Shown: positions 55,394-64,000 of the stretch, in pieces
Layout: each line of letters opens with the position of its first letter
Position numbering within the stretch: position 1 is the stretch's first letter
Assembly (NCBI RefSeq): GCF_031119335.1
Contig: NZ_JAVHXT010000011.1
Location: forward strand, 1 to 64,000
From: Pedobacter sp.
GTDB lineage: Bacteria; Bacteroidota; Bacteroidia; Sphingobacteriales; Sphingobacteriaceae
Length of the DNA stretch: 64,000 nucleotides
Direction: 5' to 3'
Notes under the pieces: generated by a model
What the model saw: the letters and a program-made list of their open reading frames with translations, nothing else
Database searches by the model: none
Told to the model about the DNA's origin: nothing
Program-made: the position numbers and the translations under genes

Positions 55394-55906
55394 ATGCTAA
55401 AATCTTATCATCCAGAATTTCTTACAGCTACAATTTTAAATTGGCAACATTTATTAAGTGATGATTTTAAGCATATAATAATTGATGCAATGAAATGGCT
55501 TGTAACACAAAAACGTTGTACAATTTATGGCTTTGTGATTATGCCTAATCACATTCATTTATTATGGAAAATTGAAGATGGCTTTGATAGAGCCAATGTT
55601 CAAGGTGCCTTATTAAGTTACACGGCTCATGAGTTTAAAAAGAGAATAAATGAAGATAATGCGCAATTAACAAATTATCAAGTTAACCTCGTAGATAGAA
55701 CATTTCAGTTTTGGCAGCGAGATTGTATGGTTAAAGAATGTTGGGGCGAAGAATTTTTAAAGCAAAAGTTGGATTATATTCATCATAATCCCTTGCAAGC
55801 TCATTGGAATTTAGCTTCTTTGTCAGAAGATTACTATTGGTCTTCTGCTTCATTTTATGAAAATGGAGAAAGTCCTTTTGACTTTATAACTCATTATAAA
55901 GAGTAA
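55394..55906 (+). CDS. REP-associated tyrosine transposase (RAYT, IS200/IS605-like Y1 transposase)
   Basis: A 170-residue HUH endonuclease of the TnpA_REP group. The HUH pair is His53/His55 in MPNHIHLLW; the nucleophile is probably Tyr128 in LDYIHHNP, and WQRDCMVKECW is also typical of RAYTs. It is a single-copy intact gene flanked by REP palindromes at 55311 and, 10 bp past its stop, at 55916; 9 such palindromes lie within 1.7 kb. RAYTs are domesticated and thought to spread REP sequences; their hosts' benefit is not settled. The intact ORF argues for a functional protein. Confidence 0.93.
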   Translation: MLKSYHPEFLTATILNWQHLLSDDFKHIIIDAMKWLVTQKRCTIYGFVIMPNHIHLLWKIEDGFDRANVQGALLSYTAHEFKKRINEDNAQLTNYQVNLVDRTFQFWQRDCMVKECWGEEFLKQKLDYIHHNPLQAHWNLASLSEDYYWSSASFYENGESPFDFITHYKE

Positions 55907-55915
55907 TTTTTGCTC

Positions 55916-55977
55916 GTTGGCAAGGACGCCAACGAGGGAGGTGCTGATTTTATTCTCTTGTTGGCGTCCTTGCCAAC
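55916..55977. repeat. Inverted pair of REP palindromes after the transposase gene
   Basis: GTTGGCAAGGACGCCAAC (55916-55933, with CTC before) and GTTGGCGTCCTTGCCAAC (55960-55977, with CTT before) are in opposite orientation, as in BIME-type pairs. Their changed central bases match each other. Confidence 0.85.
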
Positions 55978-56085
55978 GAGTTGGAATTGCAGTTAGTGTG
56001 TTTTTCATCGACATGGGCATCACGTGAGTGAGAACAGTGGGATTTTTTACTTAAAATTCTCTCTTTACAGATAATAAAATTACCC

Positions 56086-56103
56086 GTTGGCGGTGACGCC
56101 AAC
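56086..56103. repeat. REP palindrome
   Basis: GTTGGCGGTGACGCCAAC with the flanks CCC and AAG. Confidence 0.8.
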
Positions 56104-56267
56104 AAGGGAGTTAAATTCCGACCAACAGGCAAGAGCAGGCTTTGAAGCGTTCGTGGTTAACGAACATAACTGGGCACCTCCCAATGTATCGGGAGGAATT
56201 TCGTTGTGTGTTCCCCTCTTTCAGTTTGAATTTATAAGCCATTGCAAATAGGGGATTTAACTCCCTT

Positions 56268-56363
56268 GTTGGCGTCCCCGCCAACTAGCAATGGAGCTTT
56301 AAGTTGTTTATTTAAGTTTCTCTCTTTATAAATGGTAGGTTACTCGTTGGCGGGGACGCCAAC
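56268..56363. repeat. Inverted pair of REP palindromes
   Basis: GTTGGCGTCCCCGCCAAC (56268-56285) and GTTGGCGGGGACGCCAAC (56346-56363), facing opposite ways. The 741-bp gap from 55907 to 56647 holds only palindromes, a hairpin and repeat relics. Confidence 0.85.
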
Positions 56364-56401
56364 AAATGAGTTAGCGTTTTAATTGTAGCAAAGCAAGAAG
56401 T

Positions 56402-56515
56402 TAAATAGACTTGATGGAAATGGAAACCCCACAGCCGAAGTGCAGCGTAGGCGAGGAGTTGAAATGTACAGCAAGACTTTCGGGAAATAGTAGCAGTATA
56501 ATTGCTCTTCTAATA
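56402..56515. repeat. Degenerate variable-hairpin repeat, copy E
   Basis: GACTTGATGGAAATGGAAAC and GAAATGTACAGCAAGACTTT resemble parts of copy B, with an unrelated GC-rich middle. Similarity is weak. Confidence 0.35.
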
Positions 56516-56551
56516 AAGTGGTAAGAAATAATTGATTAGGTATTAGGCTAC

Positions 56552-56594
56552 AAATAAAAACCCAATTAGCATTAAGCCAATTGGGTTTTTATTT
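56552..56594. terminator. Bidirectional terminator after the aconitase A gene
   Basis: The arms aaataaaaacccaatt and aattgggtttttattt form a perfect 16-bp stem, with A/T runs as part of the stem. Confidence 0.85.
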
Positions 56595-56619
56595 ACTAAG
56601 CGTTAGATTTCTCCTTTAG

Positions 56620-56630
56620 TCGAAATGACG
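56620..56630. repeat. Solo end of the MITE-like element
   Basis: TCGAAATGACG preceded by agatttctcct, the right-end sequence of the elements at 6298 and 40949, without a left end nearby. Confidence 0.4.
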
Positions 56631-56647
56631 AGAGAACTAACAAACTA

Positions 56648-58933
56648 TTATGCCTGCGCTGCTTTCGCGGCAGCTTCTTTTCTAATGATATTCAGGGCGC
56701 CACCAGCTTTAAACCACTCAATTTGTTGTTCGTTGTAGCTGTGGTTTACCTCAAAAGTTTCTGTAGATCCGTCTGCGTGGTGTAATACCAATGTTAATGG
56801 CTTATTAGGCGCAAATTCTGTTAAACCTAAGATATCGATGGTATCGTCTTCTTGGATTTTGTTGTAATCTTCTTTATCTGCGAAGGTTAAGCCCAGCATA
56901 CCTTGTTTTTTCAAATTCGTTTCGTGGATACGAGCAAATGATTTTACCAACACCGCACGTACGCCCAAGTGACGAGGCTCCATAGCTGCATGCTCACGAG
57001 ATGAACCTTCGCCGTAGTTTTCGTCGCCGACAACGATAGAGCCAATGCCTTCTGCTTTGTATGCACGTTGCGTAGCAGGAACAGGTCCGTACTCGCCAGT
57101 CAATTGGTTTTTAATATCGTCTGTTTTATCGTTGAAGTAATTTACCGCACCGATTAACATGTTGTTAGAGATATTATCTAAGTGACCACGGAATTTTAAC
57201 CATGGACCAGCCATAGAAATATGGTCGGTAGTACATTTGCCTTTAGCTTTGATCAACAGTTTCAAGCCTTTTAAATCTGTACCTTCCCAAGGTGCAAAAG
57301 GATCTAGCAATTGCAGACGATGCGAAGTAGGGGAAACCTTAACTTCTACGTTAGAGCCATCTTCTGCCGGAGCTTGAAAACCTGCATCTTCTACTGCATA
57401 ACCTTTTTCTGGTAATTCCCAGCCAGTAGGTTCGTCAAGTTTTACCTGCTCACCTTTATCGTTTGTTAACGTGTCGGTAAGTGGGTTGAAACCTAAATCG
57501 CCAGCAATGGCAATTGCAGCTACAATTTCTGGAGAAGTTACAAAAGCGTAAGTGTTTGGATTACCATCAGCACGTTTAGCGAAATTACGGTTAAATGAGT
57601 GTACGATAGTGTTTTTCTCTGCTTTCTCAGCGCCTGTTCTGTCCCACATACCAATACATGGTCCGCAGGCATTGGTAAAAATTGTTGCATCTAAATCGGT
57701 GAAAGTACCTAATAAACCGTCACGCTCTGCAGTATAACGCACTTGCTCTGAGCCTGGGTTAATGCCGAACTCGGCTTTTTTACCCAAGCCTTTATCGATA
57801 GCTTGTTTTGCTACCGAAGCCGCACGAGATAAATCTTCGTAAGATGAATTGGTGCAAGAACCAATTAAGCCCCATTCTACTTTAGTTGGCCATCCATTAG
57901 CTTCGGCAACTGCTTTCATTTGCGAAATAGGCGTAGCTAAATCTGGTGTAAATGGACCGTTCAAGTAAGGTTCTAATTCATCTAAGTTGATTTCTATTAA
58001 TTGGTCGAAATACTTTTCTGGTGATGCATAAACTTCAGCATCGCCGGTTAAATGTTCTTTTATGGCATTAGCAGCATCGGCAACATCTGCACGGTTGGTA
58101 GCTCGTAAATAACGTTCCATGCTTTCATCGTAACCGAAAGTAGAAGTGGTAGCGCCAATTTCTGCACCCATGTTACAGATAGTACCTTTGCCAGTACAGC
58201 TAAGGTTAATGGCTCCATCGCCAAAATATTCTACAATAGCGCCAGTACCGCCTTTTACGGTTAAAATACCAGCAACTTTCAAGATTACGTCTTTAGCCGA
58301 AGTCCAACCATTCAATTTTCCAGTTAACTTTACACCAATTAGTTTCGGGAATTTAAGCTCCCAAGGTAAGCCAGCCATTACGTCGCAGGCATCGGCACCG
58401 CCAACACCAATAGCCAACATACCTAAACCACCCGCATTTACGGTGTGACTATCAGTCCCAATCATCATTCCACCAGGAAAAGCATAGTTTTCTAAAATTA
58501 CTTGGTGGATGATACCTGCTCCAGGTTTCCAGAAGCCAATACCATATTTATTCGAAACTGACGAAAGGAAGTCGAAAACTTCTGCACTTTCGGTTTTTGC
58601 GTGAGGTAAATCAATTTCTGCACCTAATTTGGCAGTGATTAAGTGATCACAATGTACCGAAGAAGGCACGGCTACTTTTGGTCTGCCAGCTTGCATAAAC
58701 TGTAATAATGCCATTTGTGCTGTTGCATCTTGCATTGCCACTCTATCTGGAGCAAAATCTACGTAGTCAGTACCACGAGTAAACGATTTATTTGGTTTTT
58801 TGCCGTCCCAAAGGTGTGCATATAATATTTTTTCTGAAAGCGTTAAAGGTCTGCCAACTAATTCGCGAGCTACATCTACACGTTCGCCAAAAGTTGCATA
58901 AACCTTTTTAATCATTTCTATATCAAAAGCCAT
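56648..58933 (-). CDS. acnA: Aconitate hydratase, mitochondrial-type
   Basis: Interconverts citrate and isocitrate in the TCA cycle with a 4Fe-4S cluster. The protein has 761 residues, close to eukaryotic mitochondrial aconitase rather than the longer AcnA/IRP1 type. Cluster ligands are Cys360 (SCTNSS), Cys423 and Cys426 (ACGPCIG). The swivel domain at the C terminus has [22 protein letters not shown]. It lies just downstream of acnB on the same strand, with a terminator between, so each may be separately controlled. The symbol is used loosely. Confidence 0.95.
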   Translation of the reverse strand: MAFDIEMIKKVYATFGERVDVARELVGRPLTLSEKILYAHLWDGKKPNKSFTRGTDYVDFAPDRVAMQDATAQMALLQFMQAGRPKVAVPSSVHCDHLITAKLGAEIDLPHAKTESAEVFDFLSSVSNKYGIGFWKPGAGIIHQVILENYAFPGGMMIGTDSHTVNAGGLGMLAIGVGGADACDVMAGLPWELKFPKLIGVKLTGKLNGWTSAKDVILKVAGILTVKGGTGAIVEYFGDGAINLSCTGKGTICNMGAEIGATTSTFGYDESMERYLRATNRADVADAANAIKEHLTGDAEVYASPEKYFDQLIEINLDELEPYLNGPFTPDLATPISQMKAVAEANGWPTKVEWGLIGSCTNSSYEDLSRAASVAKQAIDKGLGKKAEFGINPGSEQVRYTAERDGLLGTFTDLDATIFTNACGPCIGMWDRTGAEKAEKNTIVHSFNRNFAKRADGNPNTYAFVTSPEIVAAIAIAGDLGFNPLTDTLTNDKGEQVKLDEPTGWELPEKGYAVEDAGFQAPAEDGSNVEVKVSPTSHRLQLLDPFAPWEGTDLKGLKLLIKAKGKCTTDHISMAGPWLKFRGHLDNISNNMLIGAVNYFNDKTDDIKNQLTGEYGPVPATQRAYKAEGIGSIVVGDENYGEGSSREHAAMEPRHLGVRAVLVKSFARIHETNLKKQGMLGLTFADKEDYNKIQEDDTIDILGLTEFAPNKPLTLVLHHADGSTETFEVNHSYNEQQIEWFKAGGALNIIRKEAAAKAAQA

Positions 58934-59054
58934 AATTGTTCTTTATAATTATTGTTATTAACGATGCTATCTAAATTAAACAATTTTTAACAGACTTGTT
59001 TTTGAGTTTTGTTAATTTATCTTATTTAAAAACATTCTATGCAATTGTTTGCAT

Positions 59055-59089
59055 AAAAAAAAGGCCAGCTCGGTACATCCGGCTGACCT
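59055..59089 (-). terminator. Terminator after acnB
   Basis: The arms aggccagc and ggctgacct pair (one G-U) around a short loop; the A run on the left is the T tail for minus-strand transcription. Confidence 0.75.
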
Positions 59090-59167
59090 CTTTGATATTT
59101 AGGCGGGTAGAGACACTCGCCTTTAGTTTATTGTTAAAGCTTGGTGCCTTCGCGAGCTTAACTTTTT

Positions 59168-61933
59168 CTATTGTTTTGTTGAGATAGGCGTGAACTTCGT
59201 TAAATTAATTCCTTCTACTGCTGCTTTATATTCTTCGATGTTTGGAATACGGCCCAAGATAGCTGAAAGAACAACAACTGGTGTAGATGCTAGTAACGAC
59301 TCGCCTTTTTTACCATCTCTGTCTTCTACCACGCGGCCTTGGAACAAACGTGTTGATGTAGCCATTACTGTATCGCCTTTGGCCGCTTTTTCTTGGTTAC
59401 CCATACACAAGTTACAGCCTGGACGCTCTAGGTACATGATGTTTTCGTATTCGGTACGAGCTACGCTTTTAGGTAAAGCATCACTAAATTCAAAACCAGA
59501 GTATTTTTGTAAATATTCCCAGTCGCCTTCTGCTTTTAACTCATCAATGATATTGTAAGTTGGTGCAGCAACTACTAATGGCGCTTTAAATGATACGGTG
59601 CCAGTTTGTGTTTCTACGTTTTTCAACATTTGAGAAACAATCTTCAAGTCGTCTTTGTGCACCATACAAGAACCTACGAAACCAAGATCTACTTTTTTAT
59701 CGCCACCGTAGAAAGTTAAATCTCTAATCGTATCGTGCGTGTAACGTTTAGAAACGTCAGCATTATTTACATCTGGGTCGGCAATCATTGGCTCATTGAT
59801 GATGTCTAAATCGATTACTACTTCGGCGTAATATTTAGCGTTATCATCAGGCAATAAAGCAGGTTTAATACCCGATTTAATTTCCTCGATACGCTTGTTT
59901 GCCTTGTTAATCAAACCTTGTAGCACCTGGTTATGGTTGTCCATTCCCTTGTCTATCATGATTTGGATGCGGCTTTTCGCTATTTCCAATGAAGCAATCA
60001 AGGTGTCGTCTTGAGAAATACAGATAGAAGCTTTTGCTTTCATTTCTGCAGTCCAATCAGTAAATGTGAAAGCTTGGTCAGCTAATAAAGTTCCGATGTG
60101 TACTTCGATGATACGACCTTGGAATACGTTTTCGCCATCAAACTGTTGTAACATCTGCAATTGCGTAGCATGAACCACATCACGGAAATCCATGTGTTCT
60201 TTCATTGCGCCTTTGAAGGTTACTTTCACCGACTCTGGAATTGGCATAGAAGCCTCGCCAGTTGCTAAAGCTAAAGCAACCGTTCCCGAATCTGCACCGA
60301 AAGCAACACCTTTAGACATACGTGTGTGCGAGTCACCACCGATGATGATTGCCCACTCGTCAACAGTAATATCATTCAATACCTTATGGATCACATCCGT
60401 CATCGAATGGTATTCTCCTTTAGGGTCGCGAGCAGTAATTACGCCGAACTCGTTCATGAACTTCATTAATTTTGGGATATTGGCTTGTGCTTTTTTATCC
60501 CAAACAGAAGCTGTGTGGCAACCTGATTGGTACGCACCATCAACAATTGGAGAGATAACCGTAGCAGCCATTGCCTCTAATTCTTGAGCGGTCATTAAAC
60601 CTGTAGTATCTTGCGAACCTACAATGTTTACTTCTACGCGAACATCAGAACCTGCATGTAAAACCTTGCCTGGAGCTAAGCCTACTGCGTTTTTATTGAA
60701 GATTTTTTCTACAGCAGTTAAGCCTTGGCCTTCGATAGACACTTCTTTAGCTGGAGCAAAAACTATTGGAGCTTCTATGCCTAAAACTCTAGCTGCAAAA
60801 GTTTGGATTTTTTTACCAAAAACGATAGCGTAAGAACCGCCAGCTTTGATAAATTCCATTTTTTGAGGCGTTAATGCTTTAGAAATATCAATTAACTCCT
60901 GGTCGCCGTTGTATAATTTTTTAGTTCTGGTATTGATGGTAAGCACTGTTCCTGTTGCTACAGAGTAAACCTCCTCCAGAGTTGGCTCATCTTGTTCGTT
61001 ACGAATAACGTTTCCGTTTTCATCAGTTTTCTTTACCCAGTTTTTAAGATCGATACCGATACCGCCAGTAACATCAACTGTAGTTAAGAAAATTGGCGAA
61101 ATGCCATTGGTGCCACCCACAATTGGGGCAATATTTACGAAAGGAACATAAGGACTAGATTGTTTTCCTGTCCAAAGTGCTACGTTGTTTACACCCGACA
61201 TACGTGAAGAACCTACACCCATTGTGCCTTTTTCAGCTACCAACATCACGCTTTTGTCTGGATGTTGTGCTTGTAATTCCCTGATAGCTGCTTGAGCTTC
61301 TGGGGTAATCATGCACTTTCCATGCAATTCACGATCTGAACGTGAGTGTGCTTGGTTGCCTGGTGATAGTAAGTCTGTAGAAATATCGCCAATACCAGCA
61401 ATAAAGGTTACCACTTTAATTTCTTCGGCAACAGCAGGTAACTCGGTAAAGAATTCAGCTTTAGCGTAACTCTCTAAAATTTCTTTGGCAATTTCGTTGC
61501 CGTTGTTGTATGCATCCTTTAAACGATCTGTATCGGCATCGTATAAGAAAACTTGCGTTTTAAGTACATTCGCAGCTTTATGAGCTTTGTCCCCATTATC
61601 AGCTAATGCGATATCTAACAAAACTTTGATAGAAGGACCGCCCTTCATGTGCGACAATAGTTCGAAAGCAAAATCAGGAGTGATTTCTGCAACAACAGTT
61701 TCACCTGCAATAATTTCCTTTAAAAATTGTGCTTTTACTCCTGCTGCGGCTGTAGTGCCCGGCAGGGTATTGTATATGAAAAAGTTAACAGCGTCTGTTC
61801 TATTGATATTGTTAACAGTTTTGATTTGAGTAATGATTTCGCTTAATAATTCTGCGCTATCAATTGGTTTTGGATGAAGACCTTGGGTTTTTCTGTCTTC
61901 AATCTCTTGAATATAATCGTTGTAAATGCTCAT
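59168..61933 (-). CDS. acnB: Aconitate hydratase B / 2-methylisocitrate dehydratase
   Basis: The 921-residue protein has the AcnB layout, with a HEAT-like N-terminal domain and the swivel before the cluster domain. The ligands Cys840 and Cys843 are in ERPGCNLCMGNQ, the third lies in GSCMVHKD. It acts in the TCA cycle and, in AcnB, also on 2-methylisocitrate. Two aconitases of separate lineages stand side by side here, which suggests that one is used under iron limitation or oxidative stress. It ends at its own terminator. Confidence 0.96.
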   Translation of the reverse strand: MSIYNDYIQEIEDRKTQGLHPKPIDSAELLSEIITQIKTVNNINRTDAVNFFIYNTLPGTTAAAGVKAQFLKEIIAGETVVAEITPDFAFELLSHMKGGPSIKVLLDIALADNGDKAHKAANVLKTQVFLYDADTDRLKDAYNNGNEIAKEILESYAKAEFFTELPAVAEEIKVVTFIAGIGDISTDLLSPGNQAHSRSDRELHGKCMITPEAQAAIRELQAQHPDKSVMLVAEKGTMGVGSSRMSGVNNVALWTGKQSSPYVPFVNIAPIVGGTNGISPIFLTTVDVTGGIGIDLKNWVKKTDENGNVIRNEQDEPTLEEVYSVATGTVLTINTRTKKLYNGDQELIDISKALTPQKMEFIKAGGSYAIVFGKKIQTFAARVLGIEAPIVFAPAKEVSIEGQGLTAVEKIFNKNAVGLAPGKVLHAGSDVRVEVNIVGSQDTTGLMTAQELEAMAATVISPIVDGAYQSGCHTASVWDKKAQANIPKLMKFMNEFGVITARDPKGEYHSMTDVIHKVLNDITVDEWAIIIGGDSHTRMSKGVAFGADSGTVALALATGEASMPIPESVKVTFKGAMKEHMDFRDVVHATQLQMLQQFDGENVFQGRIIEVHIGTLLADQAFTFTDWTAEMKAKASICISQDDTLIASLEIAKSRIQIMIDKGMDNHNQVLQGLINKANKRIEEIKSGIKPALLPDDNAKYYAEVVIDLDIINEPMIADPDVNNADVSKRYTHDTIRDLTFYGGDKKVDLGFVGSCMVHKDDLKIVSQMLKNVETQTGTVSFKAPLVVAAPTYNIIDELKAEGDWEYLQKYSGFEFSDALPKSVARTEYENIMYLERPGCNLCMGNQEKAAKGDTVMATSTRLFQGRVVEDRDGKKGESLLASTPVVVLSAILGRIPNIEEYKAAVEGINLTKFTPISTKQ

Positions 61934-62191
61934 CTTAGATGGTTTGCCTTCGATAAAGTTCAGGTTTGTATAAAACCCGTTTTACAAAAGCAATTTTTGT
62001 GTATTAAAATTTGTGTTTGTTTATAATTAAAAAGGTTGATTTTTAATCAAAACAAAAATACAAAAACCAACCTTTAAATGCAATTTAAACACCTCATTAG
62101 ATGGTTTTAAATTCCTTCTAAATGAAAGTAAATGTGGAAAATTACATAACATAAACAGAAATAGGCACGAAGTAATACTAGATTGGAAGTT

Positions 62192-63118
62192 TTACTTTTT
62201 TCCTAAGTTCTTGAGCTCTTTTTTGGTCATCTCTTTTTGGATCACTTCTGGAGTTATTGCCGAGCTATAATATTTTTGGCTGGTTAACATTCCATTTGCA
62301 TTTTCTGTGGTACAGAAATAAGGAGTGATAAAACCATAAAGACTTTCACTATCTTTAGAATCTGTGTTTTTGTTACCACCGAAGTTTGAAGATTTTAAAT
62401 AAGTAATCATCAGGGAAATACCGTAACGCTCGTTTGTAATATCGTTCATTCCCAGTGGCGTACCTGGAAACACAGTTTGCCCTTCTTTTACGAAAATGCC
62501 TTTTTTGAAGCCTTTGTAATTAGCTAGTGTGCCATCTGCATGCTCTACAATAACCGTATTTACTTTGCTGGTATATTTTACATCTTTGGTATCCTGGTCA
62601 TGGATGTCGGACACACTAACAACAATTCCTTTTCTTATGGCTGTTACGGTATCAGCTTCTTCGGTGTAAAATCTGTAAGCTTTCCAGTCGGCTGGGGTAG
62701 AAGAACCAAAATAAGTTGCTCTTAAAAAAGTAGACTCTATTGCTCTAGTTTTCTTTCCCTTGCCATAAGGCAGTGCATATAAAAAAAGCGGATTAAATTT
62801 AGGGTTCAGCTCGCCTCTAATAAAGCTATAACTGTACGACATGCCAATGCTTTGGTTCTTATTGTCGGGAGATAAGGTAAGGAAGTTTTCTCCACTATTT
62901 CTCACTCTGTAAACGGGGTTGCCAACACTGCTGTTAGTGAGTTCTCTGAAATTTAGAACAACGGTGTAGGTTCCAGGAGAAGTTTTTTCTGCGATGAGAC
63001 TTACACTTTTATCGTCGTTCCTTTTTGTGCTAACGGTAAATTCTTTTTCTTGTGCATTTACAGAAAATGCAAATAGTAGGCTAGAGAGCAATAAAATTGA
63101 TTTAGATAATTTCTTCAT
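62192..63118 (-). CDS. Exported M23/LytM-like protein, probably inactive
   Basis: From the ATG at 63118 the protein has 308 residues with a signal peptide ending in VNAQ. The C-terminal half follows the M23 fold: GIVVSVSDI, then VIVEHADGTLANYKGFKKGIFVKEGQTVFPGTPLG and YGISLMITYL. The M23 zinc ligands are missing: the usual YAH is YKG and the HLHF strand is SLMIT. So it likely binds peptidoglycan or regulates an amidase instead of cutting. The frame continues to 63232 but those residues do not look like a leader peptide. Confidence 0.7.
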   Translation of the reverse strand: MKKLSKSILLLSSLLFAFSVNAQEKEFTVSTKRNDDKSVSLIAEKTSPGTYTVVLNFRELTNSSVGNPVYRVRNSGENFLTLSPDNKNQSIGMSYSYSFIRGELNPKFNPLFLYALPYGKGKKTRAIESTFLRATYFGSSTPADWKAYRFYTEEADTVTAIRKGIVVSVSDIHDQDTKDVKYTSKVNTVIVEHADGTLANYKGFKKGIFVKEGQTVFPGTPLGMNDITNERYGISLMITYLKSSNFGGNKNTDSKDSESLYGFITPYFCTTENANGMLTSQKYYSSAITPEVIQKEMTKKELKNLGKK

Positions 63119-63244
63119 AATCGGTTTGATTGAAAGGCTAAAATAGGATTTGTTCTTAATTTCTGTGTTAAGGATGAAAATATTTGCAGAAATCCATAAG
63201 TGTTTAGCTAGGCTAACTTGGTTCATTTGCACAGTCTTTGCATT

Positions 63245-63334
63245 TTAAACCCGATTGAAGCGTACCGATTTTATCGGTATTAGCGGAAAGCGGGAGTATG
63301 GTAACCTAACTGAGGAATACACTGCTTTTCTAAA
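63245..63334. repeat. Variable-hairpin repeat, copy D
   Basis: It starts TTAAACCCGATTGAAGCG, has the arms TACCGAT and ATCGGTA, then AGCGGAAAGCGGGAG and ends ACTGCTTTTCTAAA. The second base pair of the arms differs from copies B and C on both sides, keeping the stem. Confidence 0.75.
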
Positions 63335-63339
63335 TCTTT

Positions 63340-64000
63340 TTACAGCGTTTCGAAACGATACCCTTTCGCCAAAAGATATTCGATGGTTTTTGGTAAAGCG
63401 TGTTCTAATCTTTCCCAAGCTTTTAAACTATCGTGAAACACGATGATAGAGCCATTTCGTACGTTGCTAATCACATTTTGATAACATCTTTCGGGAGATA
63501 GTTTGAGGTCGAAATCGCCACTAAGGATGTCCCACATGATGATTTGCAGTTCTCGGTTTTCAGTTTTCAGTTCCTTGCCAACTGTTAACTGCCAACTGTT
63601 AATTAATTGACTGATTTGGCTTTTTTTGATCCTTCCATAAGGTGGACGGAACAAGTTGGTTGCAGTCAATTCTTGGCATTTCCAGAAATTTGCAATATAA
63701 TCGTTGTCTTCAGTTTTCCATCCTTTTAGGTGATTGTAAGTATGGTTGCCAACGGCGTGGCCATCATTTTTAATACGTTCGAAGATTTGTGGATGTTTTT
63801 GTATATTATCGCCAATGCAGAAAAAAGTTGCTTTGATACCGAAATTTTTTAGGGTATTTAGCACAAAATCTGTAACATTTGGTATGGGGCCATCGTCAAA
63901 GGTGAGATAAACGACTTTTTCTTTGGTATCTTTATGCTCTTTATTCCAAATTAAATTGGGATAAAACCATTTAAGAAAAAAGGGTGGCCTAACAGTATAC
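63340..64000 (-). CDS. Polysaccharide deacetylase family protein (NodB-like), partial at window end
   Basis: The deduced protein has 220 residues in the window. Read past the internal GTG at 63864, the frame runs on to the window end with KVVYLTFDDGP, YTVRPPFFLK and a start that probably lies one or two bases outside. The motifs are TFDDGP (metal Asp), GNHTYNH (His ligands), RPPYGR and DILSGDFD. These are carbohydrate esterase 4 hallmarks: removal of acetyl groups from peptidoglycan or other N-acetylated glycans. No signal peptide is seen in this part, so location is unclear. The internal GTG start is rejected since the catalytic motif lies before it. Confidence 0.9.
   Translation of the reverse strand, partial: YTVRPPFFLKWFYPNLIWNKEHKDTKEKVVYLTFDDGPIPNVTDFVLNTLKNFGIKATFFCIGDNIQKHPQIFERIKNDGHAVGNHTYNHLKGWKTEDNDYIANFWKCQELTATNLFRPPYGRIKKSQISQLINSWQLTVGKELKTENRELQIIMWDILSGDFDLKLSPERCYQNVISNVRNGSIIVFHDSLKAWERLEHALPKTIEYLLAKGYRFETL

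Noticed and set aside
54854..56363. CRISPR array
   Set aside because: The repeated units are palindromes at irregular spacing in both orientations, with a RAYT gene and no cas genes.
63340..63864. Start of the polysaccharide deacetylase at the internal GTG
   Set aside because: The catalytic TFDDGP motif lies upstream in the same open frame, so the gene continues to the window end.

Overview
The window looks like a chromosomal segment of a Bacteroidota bacterium, most like Pedobacter and its relatives in the Sphingobacteriaceae; the genus is an inference. The signs are an AT-rich sequence, almost no Shine-Dalgarno sequences, promoters of the TAnnTTTG type, two secreted proteins with type IX secretion sorting tails, SusC-like and Porin_10-like outer-membrane barrels, GH92 and GH1 glycosidases, and small families such as DUF2007, DUF4180 and DUF5606. 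I saw no rRNA, tRNA, CRISPR array, prophage or conjugative element.

Layout. 0.1-6 kb: a secreted S8 protease, then a Gly-rich exported protein and a Gly-rich outer-membrane barrel. 6-11.3 kb: M42 aminopeptidase, an orphan SPFH-tail protein, a GNAT acetyltransferase, an acyl-CoA carboxylase beta subunit and a phosphate-type porin. 11.4-15.1 kb: an inorganic-carbon module of a small membrane protein, a SulP transporter and two beta-carbonic anhydrases. 15.2-23.8 kb: proline catabolism (pruA) and a very large beta-helix protein with a type IX tail. 23.8-30.6 kb: a TetR-controlled RND efflux operon (regulator, TolC, lipoprotein adaptor, pump) interrupted by a repeat island between adaptor and pump. 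30.8-41 kb: an M60 peptidase with a type IX tail, an OmpA-like protein, a sterol-desaturase-family enzyme, and the lpxK / purine nucleoside phosphorylase / porin operon. 41-52.7 kb: small membrane and DUF proteins, an ABC-F ATPase, an amidotransferase-like secreted protein, a cyclophilin, DUF5606, GH92, a previously uncalled 41-residue membrane protein, rlmH and a membrane-bound MutS-like ATPase. 52.8-56.6 kb: GH1, two DUF2007 genes and a REP-associated tyrosine transposase (RAYT) inside a field of palindromes, with a visible tandem duplication. 56.6-64 kb: two aconitases of different lineages, a degenerate M23-like protein and a polysaccharide deacetylase cut by the window end.

The most unusual content is between the genes. 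There are four families of short structured repeats: (1) 18-bp REP palindromes around the RAYT gene, also found inside the efflux operon; (2) elements with constant flanks and a variable hairpin whose arms co-vary (6.1, 27.4, 46.4 and 63.3 kb); (3) MITE-like elements with 12-bp inverted ends (5.8-6.3 and 40.8-40.9 kb); (4) clusters of 13-bp palindromes with variable arms (36.6 and 46.2 kb). A 13-bp palindrome upstream of tetR is repeated exactly, with two more matching bases, at the start of the tolC gene, which predicts an autoregulatory operator pair.
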